Of a stretch of DNA of 44,461 nucleotides, positions 18,911-28,105 are shown piece after piece. The translations under genes were made by a program, and so were the position numbers. Within the stretch, counting starts at the first letter, position 1, and every line of letters begins with the position of its first letter. The notes under the pieces were generated by a model that worked only from the letters and a program-made list of their open reading frames with translations, did not search any database and was not told where the DNA came from. Source of the stretch: Clostridium sp. CAG:508 (GTDB lineage Bacteria > Bacillota > Clostridia > TANB77 > CAG-508); contig FR889109.1 in assembly GCA_000435755.1 (NCBI GenBank), positions 2,655 through 47,115 of the forward strand. The letters are read 5' to 3'.

Positions 18911-19741
18911 ATGAAAAAATTTAAGATAGTATTATTAATTATAGCAATTATTTTAGTGGTTGCTGGAATAGGATTTGTAAGTTATGGCTTTTACAAAAAG
19001 TTAACTACTAATATACCAAACCCAGTAGCAACAATAGAAGTTGAAAATTATGGAACAATAAAAGTTGAACTTTATCCAGATCAAGCACCAAACACAGTTG
19101 CTAACTTTATTAGATTAGCAAATCGTGGATTTTATAATGGATTAACTTTCCATAGAACAATACCAGATTTTATGATACAAGGTGGAGATAAAGACGGTAC
19201 AGGTTCAGGCTCACCAAGTTTAAGTGATATTAAAGATGATGTGACAAATGACCAAGTATATAACATAAAGGGAGAATTTATTGCAAATGGATATAACAAC
19301 ACTATAAAACATAAAAAAGGAGTTATATCAATGGCGAGAAAAGACTATAGTGCTTATAGCAGTATAAATCCTGCATTAACAACATATGGATATAATTCAG
19401 CTGGTTCACAATTCTTTATTATGACAGAAGAAAGTAATTCTTTGGATGGATATTATGCAGCTTTCGGAGAAGTTACAGAGGGAATGGATATAGTTGAAAA
19501 AATAGCAAATGTTGAAGTGTATTATAGAAGTTCAGAATTAAAAGACGGTGAAAGTGCACCAAAAGATAGTGAAGGAAAAGAAATTGCATCAGATAAACCT
19601 AAAAAAGCACCAGTAATAAAAAGCGTAACAGTAGAAACATATGGAGTTGATTATGGGATACCTGAGACAGTTGAAGAATTTGATATGAATTCATGGTATA
19701 CAAATTTCTTAATGCAAAAATACGGATATTCTCAACAATAA
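18911..19741 (+). CDS. Membrane-anchored cyclophilin-type peptidyl-prolyl isomerase
   Basis: 276 residues. One N-terminal membrane segment (about residues 5-27) exports the protein with no lipobox cysteine, so it stays as an N-terminal anchor. The cyclophilin domain from about residue 37 has VELYPDQAPNTVANFIRLA, FHRTIPDFMIQGGD, the KKGVISMAR strand and GSQFFIMTEE. It probably assists folding of exported proteins on the outer face of the membrane. The C-terminal extension (about 235-276) is not part of the core fold. GGAG precedes the ATG, and a terminator follows. Confidence 0.92.
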   Translation: MKKFKIVLLIIAIILVVAGIGFVSYGFYKKLTTNIPNPVATIEVENYGTIKVELYPDQAPNTVANFIRLANRGFYNGLTFHRTIPDFMIQGGDKDGTGSGSPSLSDIKDDVTNDQVYNIKGEFIANGYNNTIKHKKGVISMARKDYSAYSSINPALTTYGYNSAGSQFFIMTEESNSLDGYYAAFGEVTEGMDIVEKIANVEVYYRSSELKDGESAPKDSEGKEIASDKPKKAPVIKSVTVETYGVDYGIPETVEEFDMNSWYTNFLMQKYGYSQQ

Positions 19742-19748
19742 AATTTAG

Positions 19749-19780
19749 AAGAGAGAAAAGTATATATTTTCTCTCTTATT
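19749..19780 (+). terminator. Intrinsic terminator after the cyclophilin gene
   Basis: AAGAGAGAAAA pairs with TTTTCTCTCTT around a 7-base AT loop, followed by ATTTTA. It sits 17 bases before glyA. Confidence 0.75.
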
Positions 19781-19796
19781 TTAAAGGAGTAAGGTT

Positions 19797-21026
19797 ATGG
19801 AAAAATATGAAATGTTAAAAAAACAAGACGAAGAAATTTATGAACAAATAAAAAAAGAAGAAGAGAGACAAAAACATAATATAGAACTTATTGCGTCTGA
19901 AAATTTTGTGAGTGAAGCGGTGTTGGAAGCAGTAGGAAGTATATTAACTAATAAATATGCTGAAGGATATCCTAATGCTAGATATTATGGTGGATGTGAA
20001 TACATTGACCAAATTGAAGAATTAGCAAGGAACAGAGCAAAAGAGTTATTTGGGGCAGAACATGCAAATGTGCAACCACATAGTGGAAGCCAAGCAAATA
20101 TGGCAGTATATATGACGGTACTACAACCGGGTGATACTGTACTTGGAATGGACTTATCTAATGGTGGACATTTAACACATGGAAGTAAGGTGAATTTTTC
20201 AGGAAAGCTATATAATTTTATTGCTTATGGAGTAAAAGAAGATGGGTATATTGATTATGAGGATGTTGAGAGAAAGGCAATGGAATATAAGCCGAAATTG
20301 ATTTTAGCAGGAGCTAGTGCATACCCAAGAAAAATAGATTTCAAAAAGTTTAGAGAAATTGCTGATAAAATAGGTGCATATTTTATGGTGGATATGGCTC
20401 ACATTGCAGGATTAGTATGTGCAGGAGAACATGAATCACCAGTACCATATGCTGACTTTGTAACATCGACAACACATAAGACTTTAAGAGGACCCCGTTC
20501 TGGATTGATTTTGTGTAAAGAGCAATATGCGAAAGCACTAGATAAAACCATATTTCCAGGAATCCAAGGTGGACCATTAGAGCATGTTATAGCTGGGAAA
20601 GCAGTATGCTTTAAAGAAGCAATGCAACCAGAATTTAAACAATATGCACATCAAGTAGTATTAAATGCAAGAAAACTAGCAGAAGAACTAGTGAAACGTG
20701 ACTTTAACCTAGTATCAGGTGGAACAGACAATCACCTAATGCTAATTGATTTAAGAAGTAAAGGATTAACAGGAAAAGAAGCTACTTTGTTATTGGATGA
20801 AGTGAATATAACAGTAAATAAAAATGCTGTACCAAATGATCCTGAAAAGCCAATGGTAACAAGTGGAATTAGAATAGGAACTCCAGCAGTAACAACTAGA
20901 GGACTTAAAGAAGAAGATATGGTAAAATTAGCAGAAGCTATTGACTTGACTCTACAAAAGACAGAGAAAGGCAAAGCAAAAGCAAAAGAAATAGTAGAAC
21001 AACTAACTGCCAAATATATTATATAA
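19797..21026 (+). CDS. glyA: Serine hydroxymethyltransferase
   Basis: 409 residues, interconverts serine and glycine while charging tetrahydrofolate with a one-carbon unit. Visible: NIELIASENFVSEAVLEAVG, the NKYAEGYPNARYYGG segment, HSGSQANM, VDMAHIAGLV, the PLP-lysine motif TSTTHKTLRGPRSG and a C-terminal GIRIGTPAVTTRG. Full length and typical. GGAG lies 9 bases before the ATG. It sits between a terminator and a new promoter, so it may be a single-gene unit. Confidence 0.98.
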   Translation: MEKYEMLKKQDEEIYEQIKKEEERQKHNIELIASENFVSEAVLEAVGSILTNKYAEGYPNARYYGGCEYIDQIEELARNRAKELFGAEHANVQPHSGSQANMAVYMTVLQPGDTVLGMDLSNGGHLTHGSKVNFSGKLYNFIAYGVKEDGYIDYEDVERKAMEYKPKLILAGASAYPRKIDFKKFREIADKIGAYFMVDMAHIAGLVCAGEHESPVPYADFVTSTTHKTLRGPRSGLILCKEQYAKALDKTIFPGIQGGPLEHVIAGKAVCFKEAMQPEFKQYAHQVVLNARKLAEELVKRDFNLVSGGTDNHLMLIDLRSKGLTGKEATLLLDEVNITVNKNAVPNDPEKPMVTSGIRIGTPAVTTRGLKEEDMVKLAEAIDLTLQKTEKGKAKAKEIVEQLTAKYII

Positions 21027-21034
21027 TTTTACCA

Positions 21035-21063
21035 TTGAAATTATTAAATATTTGTGTTATAAC
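21035..21063 (+). promoter_or_regulatory. Promoter for the small membrane protein-cdaA-truA unit
   Basis: TTGAAA (21035-21040) and TATAAC (21058-21063) are separated by 17 bases, just after glyA and 33 bases before the small ORF. Confidence 0.5.
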
Positions 21064-21096
21064 TAATATTAGTTTAAGATGAAAGGAATGAAGAAA

Positions 21097-21228
21097 ATGG
21101 ACAAACGTACAAAACGTAAAAAAGATATAGGAAAAATAGCAACTAGAATAATGGGGCTAGTATTAGCAGCTATGATGGTATTATCAGTTGCAGCAACTTT
21201 AATTTATTATATTGCTTTTAATAAATAA
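21097..21228 (+). CDS. Small single-pass membrane protein (43 residues)
   Basis: Frame MDKRTKRKKDIGKIATRI followed by one hydrophobic segment (about residues 20-40, MGLVLAAMMVLSVAATLIYY) and a short tail. The strongly basic N-terminus predicts an inside location. AAAGGA lies 9 bases before ATG 21097; two further ATGs at 21079 and 21088 are in the same frame but too close to or upstream of this site. It lies 23 bases before cdaA. No family recognised; codon usage matches neighbours. Confidence 0.65.
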   Translation: MDKRTKRKKDIGKIATRIMGLVLAAMMVLSVAATLIYYIAFNK

Positions 21229-21251
21229 AATTATAACAAAAGAGGTAAAAT

Positions 21252-22163
21252 ATGTTCGAAAATTTAACATTAAGTTTTAGTGGAATCTGGAATTCTTTTG
21301 TGAGTTATATGACAGAATTAGTGCAAAATCCATTTAAATTACTAACTCTAGTACTAGATTTAGCAATTGTTACATATATTTTATATAAGTTTGTTGTTTA
21401 TGCAAAAAAATCAAGGATGTGGCAATTATTAAAGGGAATTTTATTTATCTTAATAATTACTGCAATTAGTGAAGCCTTACAACTTAAAATATTGAATTTT
21501 ATATTAACTGCGTTTATGCCATATGGCGTAATTGCACTAATAGTAATATTTGCACCAGAATTGCGTAGAATGTTAGAACAATTGGGAACAAATAAATTAA
21601 CAAGATATTTTGGGATAGATAAAGATTTAGAAACAAAAACAAAAGAAGATGTATATAAAGTTGTTATTGCAACAACAGAGCTTGCTAAAACAAAAACAGG
21701 TGGACTAATAGTAATTGAAAGAGACATAAAAATAAATGATATTATAGATAGTGGAGTAAAAATAGATTCAGAGGTATCTCCACAATTAATAGTAAACTTA
21801 TTTACACCAAATACGCCATTACATGATGGAGCTGTTATTGTTTCAAATAACAAAATTGCGGCAGCAGCTTGTATACTTCCACTAGCCGATGATAAAGATA
21901 TTGCAAAAGAAATAGGAACCAGACACCGTGCAGGAATAGGAATATCAAAAGAATCTGATGCTATTGCAATTATTGTATCAGAAGAAACTGGTAAAATTTC
22001 TGTAGCTATAGATGGGAAATTAATAGCAGATGTAAAAGAAGAAGCGCTAAGAAATATTTTAATTAAACATGTAATAAATAAAAGATTTACTAGAGAAAGT
22101 CAAAAAATAAGAAGATTAAAAATAAAAAAGGAAAATAAGCAAAACCAAGATGAAAAACATTAA
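21252..22163 (+). CDS. cdaA: Membrane diadenylate cyclase CdaA (DacA)
   Basis: 303 residues, the principal membrane-bound c-di-AMP synthase of Firmicutes. Three membrane helices lie in residues about 25-100. The DAC domain has PNTPLHDGAVIVSNNKIAAA (DGA) and GTRHRAGIGIS (RHR), and ends with EETGKISVAIDG. GAGG before the ATG. In most Firmicutes the regulator gene cdaR and then glmM follow; here truA follows directly with a 14-base overlap, so the usual partners are missing from this locus. The basic C-terminal tail is an extension beyond the catalytic domain. Confidence 0.96.
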   Translation: MFENLTLSFSGIWNSFVSYMTELVQNPFKLLTLVLDLAIVTYILYKFVVYAKKSRMWQLLKGILFILIITAISEALQLKILNFILTAFMPYGVIALIVIFAPELRRMLEQLGTNKLTRYFGIDKDLETKTKEDVYKVVIATTELAKTKTGGLIVIERDIKINDIIDSGVKIDSEVSPQLIVNLFTPNTPLHDGAVIVSNNKIAAAACILPLADDKDIAKEIGTRHRAGIGISKESDAIAIIVSEETGKISVAIDGKLIADVKEEALRNILIKHVINKRFTRESQKIRRLKIKKENKQNQDEKH

Positions 22164-22887
22164 ATTAACTATTGAGTATGATGGCAAAGAATATAATGGT
22201 TGGCAAAAACAACCCAATAAACTTAATATTCAAGGTGAAATAGAAAGAGCTATTCAAAATATTACTGGAGAACAAGTGGAACTAATTGGATCTGGCAGAA
22301 CAGATGCAGGAGTGCATGCTTTTGGACAAGTAGCCAATTTTAAAATTGACTCAGATTTTCCAATAGAGAAAATGGCCATAGCAATCAACTCACAATTAAA
22401 AAAATCTATTCGCATAAAAAAAACAGAAGAAGTATCACAAGAATTTCATAGTAGATACAATTGCCATAGCAAAACATATCAATATGTTATAGATAACTCG
22501 GAACAAGGAAGTGCAATATATAGAGGTTTATCATATCATGTGCCACAAGAGCTAGATGTAGAAAAGATGCAAAAAGCAGTTACATACTTTGTGGGAGAGC
22601 ATGACTTTAGCAGTTTTAAATCTAGTGGAACAAGTAGCAAAAGTAGTGTTAGGATAATATATGATGCAAATGTTGAAAAAGACGGAGAAAAAGTAAAAAT
22701 CAGCCTTACAGGTAATGGATTTTTATATAATATGGTAAGAATTATATCAGGAACTTTAGTAGAGGTTGGGCTTAACAATATAGAACCAGAAGATATACCT
22801 AAGATAATAGAAGCAAAAAATAGGCAAATGGCAGGAAAAACATTACCACCACAAGGTTTGTTTTTAATGAAAGTAGAATATAATTAA
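22150..22887 (+). CDS. truA: tRNA pseudouridine synthase TruA
   Basis: 245 residues, forms pseudouridine at positions 38-40 of the anticodon stem-loop. Visible: IEYDGKEYNGWQKQPN, the catalytic GSGRTDAGVHAFGQVANF with its aspartate, and the C-terminal GNGFLYNMVRIISGTLVEVG. Translationally coupled to cdaA through the overlap. A terminator follows at once. Confidence 0.97.
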   Translation: MKNIKLTIEYDGKEYNGWQKQPNKLNIQGEIERAIQNITGEQVELIGSGRTDAGVHAFGQVANFKIDSDFPIEKMAIAINSQLKKSIRIKKTEEVSQEFHSRYNCHSKTYQYVIDNSEQGSAIYRGLSYHVPQELDVEKMQKAVTYFVGEHDFSSFKSSGTSSKSSVRIIYDANVEKDGEKVKISLTGNGFLYNMVRIISGTLVEVGLNNIEPEDIPKIIEAKNRQMAGKTLPPQGLFLMKVEYN

Positions 22888-22888
22888 T

Positions 22889-22934
22889 AAAATGTAAGAA
22901 TTTATATTATGTATAGATTCTTACATTTTGTTTT
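22889..22934 (+). terminator. Intrinsic terminator after truA
   Basis: AAAATGTAAGAAT (22889-22901) pairs with ATTCTTACATTTT (22917-22929) and is followed by a T-rich tail. Confidence 0.88.
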
Positions 22935-22994
22935 GTAACGGTTTTATGTATTTGCACATAATATATAGCAAATAAAATAAGAGAGGGGAAAAAT

Positions 22995-23399
22995 ATGAAT
23001 ACATTATTACTATTTTTTGCTCTTCCTGTTGCTACTGTTATACTAGCCATTGTATTACAGAAAATTTTGAATAATCCTTTACTGGTGGCTGCAACATTTT
23101 TTGCAATATATTTAGTTGTGGCATTTACCGCATTTGACGCAAGTTTTTTAGTATATGCAATTATATATACTATACTTGCATATATAACAGCTATTTTAGT
23201 AAATGCAATTTGCAAGATTTTAAGAGCGCTGGCAAATCAAAATAATTGTACTTATAGAGTGACAGAAAGACCAATTACAATTAGCACAAATCTATCAAGT
23301 GATGGAAATGATGTAACAAGTAATACTACATTATTAACAAATGGAAATACATTATCTAATAATTCTGGAGGATGCAATTGTAGATGCAGACGAAGATAA
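22995..23399 (+). CDS. Small membrane protein, DUF2651-like
   Basis: 134 residues. Three hydrophobic segments in residues about 1-75 (starting MNTLLLFFALPVATVILAIV) resemble the DUF2651 membrane family of Firmicutes. The C-terminal half is serine/asparagine-rich and ends in a cysteine- and arginine-rich GGCNCRCRRR, which might bind metal or contact a nucleic acid or membrane, though nothing shows this. GAGAGGGG lies before the ATG. It stands alone between two terminators. Confidence 0.7.
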   Translation: MNTLLLFFALPVATVILAIVLQKILNNPLLVAATFFAIYLVVAFTAFDASFLVYAIIYTILAYITAILVNAICKILRALANQNNCTYRVTERPITISTNLSSDGNDVTSNTTLLTNGNTLSNNSGGCNCRCRRR

Positions 23400-23408
23400 A
23401 AAATGGAT

Positions 23409-23440
23409 AAAAATGGTACTTTACAAAGTATCATTTTTGT
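23409..23440 (+). terminator. Intrinsic terminator after the DUF2651-like gene
   Basis: AAAAATGGTACTTT pairs with AAAGTATCATTTTT (one G-T pair) around a 2-base loop, ending in a T-run. Confidence 0.85.
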
Positions 23441-23467
23441 ACATTTTATGAGATAAAAACAACAATA

Positions 23468-23548
23468 TTACAGTTATATTACAAATTTATTAAGTTTATA
23501 TTACAAGCCATAAATTCTGTTGTTTTTAATACAAAAATGTTGTAAAAT
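23468..23548 (+). promoter_or_regulatory. Pilus-operon promoter with four 11-bp-phased TTACA-like boxes
   Basis: Boxes TTACAG (23468), TTACAA (23479), TTAAGT (23490) and TTACAA (23501) lie exactly 11 bases apart. A -35-like TTGTTT (23520-23525) starts 19 bases after the last box, and TAAAAT (23543-23548) is the -10 at 17-base spacing. The geometry is identical to that of the sepF promoter, down to the degenerate third box. The weak -35 suggests dependence on the bound activator. Confidence 0.7.
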
Positions 23549-23594
23549 AAAATATGAATAGTGATAATTTATAAAGCTATAAGGAGGAATAAAA

Positions 23595-24527
23595 ATGGCA
23601 AAAAATCCAATGCAAAGAAAAGCACAAAATTCATTTTTATTAGGTATGTTAATAACATTATTGGTTACAGGACTTATCATAGGAGTTTTAATAATTCAGT
23701 TAACTAAAATAACGAAACAACAACAAGAAGAAAAGGCTAATATGAAACAAGTCTATGTTGTATCTACAGAGATAAAATCAGGAGATATAGTAACAATTGA
23801 TAAATTGAAAACACAAACATTAGATAGCAGTCTCATACCATCTAATGTATTAACTTCAAGTGAGTTAGAATCTAAATCTAATGTAACTGATGAAGGTGGA
23901 AACTTAGTTAAAAAGGTGCATGTCATTTCTAAAATAAATTTAAAACCAGGAACTGTTATTACAACAGACATGGTTAAGGCAGAAGGAGAAATAGCGAATG
24001 ATGTAAGAAAAGTTGAATATAATGCAATTCAACTTACTTCACAGATACAAACAGGAAAATATGTAGATGTTCGCTTAAGACTTCCAAGTGGAGGTGACTA
24101 TATTGTTGTATCACATAAAAAAATAGAGATACCTTCAATAGATGGTTTAGATTCTCTTAATACAGTATGGCTTGAATTGTCTGAAGCAGAAATACTAACT
24201 TTAAACTGTGCTATTGTAGAATCATATAAAATTCAAGGTTCTTTATTATATATTACAGAATATATAGAGCCAGGCATGCAAGAAAATGCAATACCAAACT
24301 ATACACCAAATAACGAAGTATATGAATTAATACAAAAAGATCCTAACTGTGTTGAAAATGCAGTTGCTGAAATTGTAGCAAGAAATAGAGCACTATCTAG
24401 AAACCCAATAAATACTAACTTGAACAATAATTCAGCAGGAGCATCAGAAAGCGTAATTACAAAAACAGAAGAAGAAATCAGAAAAATGCAAGAGGAAAGA
24501 CAAAAATACTTAGATTCATTAAGTTAA
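23595..24527 (+). CDS. SAF-domain pilus assembly protein (CpaB/RcpC-like)
   Basis: 310 residues. An N-terminal membrane helix (about residues 14-35) is followed by a SAF-type domain: VYVVSTEIKSGDIVTIDKLK and later INLKPGTVITTDMVKAEG, the two halves of the fold seen in CpaB/RcpC proteins of Flp/Tad pilus loci. In Gram-negatives CpaB sits with the secretin; here it would face the wall. The C-terminal part (about 240-310) is polar and helical. First gene of the pilus operon, with GGAGG before the ATG. Confidence 0.8.
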   Translation: MAKNPMQRKAQNSFLLGMLITLLVTGLIIGVLIIQLTKITKQQQEEKANMKQVYVVSTEIKSGDIVTIDKLKTQTLDSSLIPSNVLTSSELESKSNVTDEGGNLVKKVHVISKINLKPGTVITTDMVKAEGEIANDVRKVEYNAIQLTSQIQTGKYVDVRLRLPSGGDYIVVSHKKIEIPSIDGLDSLNTVWLELSEAEILTLNCAIVESYKIQGSLLYITEYIEPGMQENAIPNYTPNNEVYELIQKDPNCVENAVAEIVARNRALSRNPINTNLNNNSAGASESVITKTEEEIRKMQEERQKYLDSLS

Positions 24528-24551
24528 TAAAATATAAGAGTGGAGGTATAT

Positions 24552-25253
24552 ATGAAGACAATAAGCTTTATAGGCGCATATGATAAAACAGATTTATTGT
24601 TATATCTTGCTAAAATTTTTACCACTATGGGCAAAAAAGTTTTAATAATTGATACCACTATTTTACAGAAAGCTAAATATATTGTACCAGTAATATCTCC
24701 AGCTAAAGCTTATGTGACTAGTTATGAAGATATTGACATTGCTGTAGGTCTTTACAATTATAGCTCTATCAAGAGCTATTTAGGCTTACCAGAACACGCA
24801 GTATTGACCTATGATTATATATTTATAGATGTAGACTCAATAGAAGAAATGAGAAACTTTAATATAAGTGAAACAAATAAAAAATATTTTGTAACAGGAT
24901 TTGACTCTTATTCATTAAAAAGAGGATTAGAAATATTAGCAGGAATGGGAGAGACTTTAGAATTAAAAAAAGTATTATTTTCTAAAAACATTTCATATGA
25001 GGAAGAAGAATATTTTAATTACTTAGCTCTTGGAACTAAAGTTAAATGGGACGATGAAACAATATATTTTCCACTTGAACAAGGAGATCAAGGAGTTATT
25101 ATAGAAAATCAAATGGTGCAAAAAATCAAATTCAAAAAATTGACTGAACTTTACAAGGAGAGTTTGCTATATATAGCCAATGAATTGGTAGAAGATAAAG
25201 CAGATGTGATGAATTTGAAAAGAGCATTTAAGCAATTAGAAAAAGGAGTTTAG
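24552..25253 (+). CDS. Degenerate MinD/CpaE-like protein A
   Basis: 233 residues from ATG 24552, chosen because GGAGG lies 5 bases before it; a GTG at 24540 would overlap that site. The fold looks like a ParA/MinD-type P-loop protein (SFIGAYDKTDLLLYLAKIFT, KKVLIIDTTI, YDYIFIDVDS), but the P-loop is degenerate: no GK(S/T) is seen. CpaE-type proteins in Tad loci localise the pilus apparatus. It is followed after 5 bases by a second MinD-like protein that is also degenerate. Confidence 0.65.
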   Translation: MKTISFIGAYDKTDLLLYLAKIFTTMGKKVLIIDTTILQKAKYIVPVISPAKAYVTSYEDIDIAVGLYNYSSIKSYLGLPEHAVLTYDYIFIDVDSIEEMRNFNISETNKKYFVTGFDSYSLKRGLEILAGMGETLELKKVLFSKNISYEEEEYFNYLALGTKVKWDDETIYFPLEQGDQGVIIENQMVQKIKFKKLTELYKESLLYIANELVEDKADVMNLKRAFKQLEKGV

Positions 25254-25258
25254 AATTA

Positions 25259-26098
25259 ATGGCAATTGTAACATTTTGTAGTAACGAAATAAAAGAAACG
25301 GGACAAACATTGTCTTTATCAGCAGTAGCTACATATATGGCAATAGAACATAATTATAAAATACTAGTTATATCTACAGACTTTAATGACTTAAGTTTAG
25401 AAAATTGCTTTTGGGAATATGACAAGATAAGAACAAATGGAGCAATAAGAAAAGACCAGAATATAGGAATAGAGTCTGGAATAGAAGGATTAATAAAAGC
25501 ATTAAAAAGTAATAGGACAAGCAATGAAATCATAAAGAATTATTCTAGGATAGTTCTTAAAGACAGATTAGACATTTTATTATCACCAGCAACAAAATCA
25601 TATCAAGAATATACAGAAATTGTAGAAAACTATGTAGATATTTTGCAAGTAGCCGAAAGATATTATGACTTAATATTTATTGATTTAAGCAAAAAGATGC
25701 CAAGAAAAGATGCAGCAGCTATATTAAAATTATCAGACATAGTGGTTATTAATATGACACAACGTTTAAAAACGATAAATGACTTTGCAACACTAAGACA
25801 AGCAAATGATTTCTATCAAAGAAGAAATGTTATGCTTTTAGTAGGAAGATATGATAGAAATTCAAAATACAATACTAAAAATATTACTAGATATTTAAAA
25901 GAAAAAAAGATGGTTTCAGCTGTTCCATATAATACTTTGTTTCTTGAAGCATGTTCAGAAGGTAATATAATTGAATTTATTCTAAGAGCTAAAAATGTTA
26001 CAGATGAAGCAGATACAAACAATATTTTTATAAAAGAAATAAAATCAATAGATGAAGGTATAATTTTTAAATTGCAAGAATTACAAATGAAGATATAG
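25259..26098 (+). CDS. Degenerate MinD/CpaE-like protein B
   Basis: 279 residues. Strand-helix pattern of a MinD-type ATPase: VTFCSNEIKETGQTLSLSAV in place of the KGGxGKT deviant Walker A, then YKILVISTDFNDLSLENCFW, and YYDLIFIDLSKKMPRKDAA as the Walker B-like strand. The signature lysines of the P-loop are absent, so ATP hydrolysis is doubtful. Together with the preceding gene it probably forms a CpaE-like positioning pair for the TadA-type ATPase next to it. GGAG-like sequence precedes the ATG. Confidence 0.65.
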   Translation: MAIVTFCSNEIKETGQTLSLSAVATYMAIEHNYKILVISTDFNDLSLENCFWEYDKIRTNGAIRKDQNIGIESGIEGLIKALKSNRTSNEIIKNYSRIVLKDRLDILLSPATKSYQEYTEIVENYVDILQVAERYYDLIFIDLSKKMPRKDAAAILKLSDIVVINMTQRLKTINDFATLRQANDFYQRRNVMLLVGRYDRNSKYNTKNITRYLKEKKMVSAVPYNTLFLEACSEGNIIEFILRAKNVTDEADTNNIFIKEIKSIDEGIIFKLQELQMKI

Positions 26099-26120
26099 CC
26101 TAGAGGAAAGGAGATCCAAA

Positions 26121-28077
26121 ATGCTTAGAGTATTGTTAATAGTAATCGTATTTCTTATAGCAGGCTTTGCAATATATGCTTTTTTGAAAAGAAGAAGTAA
26201 ACAAGAAGCAGAAAGCGATATAGAAGTTGATGATAAGACATATACATTAGAGTTAATGACTGCTTTTGTAAAAAGAAGACTAGATGAAATTACTAAAATC
26301 AACTTGTATGATATTGGACTTTCAGAAGAAGAGTTGAAAAGAAGGAAGCAAAAGAAATATGAGCTAAAGAAGGCTTTAAAAGGTTGTACATATGGAGACG
26401 TTAATGATAAAAAGTATATTAAAGAACTGATATATGATTTATTATATAGAGAATACAATGTGAATGAGACCAACATATCAAAAGCAATTCCTTTTGATAT
26501 ACCATCATTATTAACAGCACAAGATAAATTTGATATTATATTATATATGTATAAAAATGAGTTTGGATATGAAGCATTGCCGGAAGTTATAAAAAAATAT
26601 AACTTAGATGATTTAAAATATGTGGAAGGCGAAGCAAAACCTTGCTATGTAATCACTTCAGAAGAAATTAGTAAAATATATGAACAAGAGAATTTTATAC
26701 TTACATTTGAAGACAAGCTAAATGTAGTAGTACAAAGAATATATCAACATTACAAAGGATATAGCTCTATTGATGAAATAAGAGATATGAACATAGATGG
26801 TATCTCAGGTGGTGTATCTGGACTTCCAGAGTCTTTCTTAAGTCAAGTTGCACAAACAGATGGAGACTATTTAAGTCAAATTGCAGAACATAAAGTTCCA
26901 CGTGCTTGTGATAGTATTTGGATTATGTTCCATGGTAAATCAATCAGACTAGCATTCTTATCATTCGGTTCAGAAGCTGAACTAAAAAGAGTTTGCCAAA
27001 ATATTTATAAGTACAATAATCCTGGCCAGTTATCAGATACTAACGGATTTAAAATAAATGAAATGAAAGATGGCTCTCGTGTCGTTGTAGTAAGACCTAG
27101 TATGTCAGAGACATGGGCATTTTTCGTAAGAAAATTTGACGTTAAAAGAGCTACACTAGAACAAATAATTCGCTTCCCTGGAAAAGATGAAGCAATAGAT
27201 TTATTAAAATATTTAGTAAAAGGTGCAAGAATCATATCACTAACTGGTGAGCAAGGTTGCCGGAAAAACAACAATGCTTATGGCTATGATTGAAAATATA
27301 TACGAAACTATGAACCTTCGTATTACAGAAACTGCTTTCGAGCTTCACTTAAGAAAAATTTATCCAACCAGAAATATCTTATCAATGAGAGAAACAGAAA
27401 CTGTTTCTGGACAAGACTGTTTGGATGTTCAAAAGAAGACTGACGGTTCTGTTAACATCATAGGTGAGGTTGCTACAGACCCTGTAGCTTCTTGGATGAT
27501 TCAATCTGCCCAAGTTGCTTCTAAGTTTACATTATTTACTCACCATGCTAAAACTTTCCCAGATTTAGTAACAGCACTTCGTAACTCAATGTTAAGAGCA
27601 GGAGTGTTCAAGGATGAAAGAACAGCAGAAGAACAAGTAGTACAAGTATTAAACTTTGACATTCACTTAGTAAAAGACTTTAGAGGAAGAAGATACATAG
27701 AAAGAGTAACAGAGTGTATTCCAGTTGAAGACAGAAATGAATATACATTTGATTACAGAAAAGAGAAAAGTTTAGAAGGAAAATTAGACAAATTCATGGA
27801 CAATGCAACTGTATTCTTTACAAAAACTACAAACAGAGAATTATATAAATATAGAAACATTATGGAATATCAAGATGGAAATTATGTACTTACAAATCCA
27901 ATTTCAGAAGAAAATATTAAAGCAATGAGAATGAACATGGACGATAGTGACATACAAGGGTTTGATGATTTCTTGCAAAGAAACTGGGGGATAAAATTAC
28001 AAAATGAAGAAGATACAAATCAAGAAGAAATAGTACAACCTAAAAAGAGAGGAAGAAAACCTAAAGCTACAATATAA
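26121..28077 (+). CDS. TadA/CpaF-type secretion ATPase, read through a +1 frameshift in its Walker A motif
   Basis: Powers assembly of Tad/Flp-type pili. The zero frame from ATG 26121 covers an unusual N-terminal membrane helix (residues about 3-21), a helical N-domain and the start of the ATPase, then reads CGG at 27261-27263 after TGC and soon stops (TGA at 27291). Skipping C gives GGA AAA ACA ACA, so the Walker A becomes GEQGCGKTT. The new frame supplies MLMAMIENIYETMN, Walker B-like NIIGEVATDP, the THHAKT histidine box and the rest, ending at 28077. Shifted product 651 residues. Neither half alone could be an ATPase. A frame starting at an internal TTG near 27247 is an artefact of the break. 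Confidence 0.88.
27261..27264 (+). promoter_or_regulatory. Putative +1 frameshift site (CGGA) in the Walker A of the TadA-type gene
   Basis: Zero-frame codons TGC CGG AAA. The +1 frame reads TGC, skip C, GGA AAA ACA, producing the invariant GKT of the P-loop. The motif pins the shift to this codon. Confidence 0.7.
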
Positions 28078-28105
28078 ACAAAAGAGAGTGAGGTGATTTT
28101 AAGAT

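Noticed and set aside
27247..28077. Second, separate ATPase gene after the TadA-type frame
   Set aside because: It begins within Walker A with no ribosome binding site; it is the second half of one gene joined by the +1 shift.
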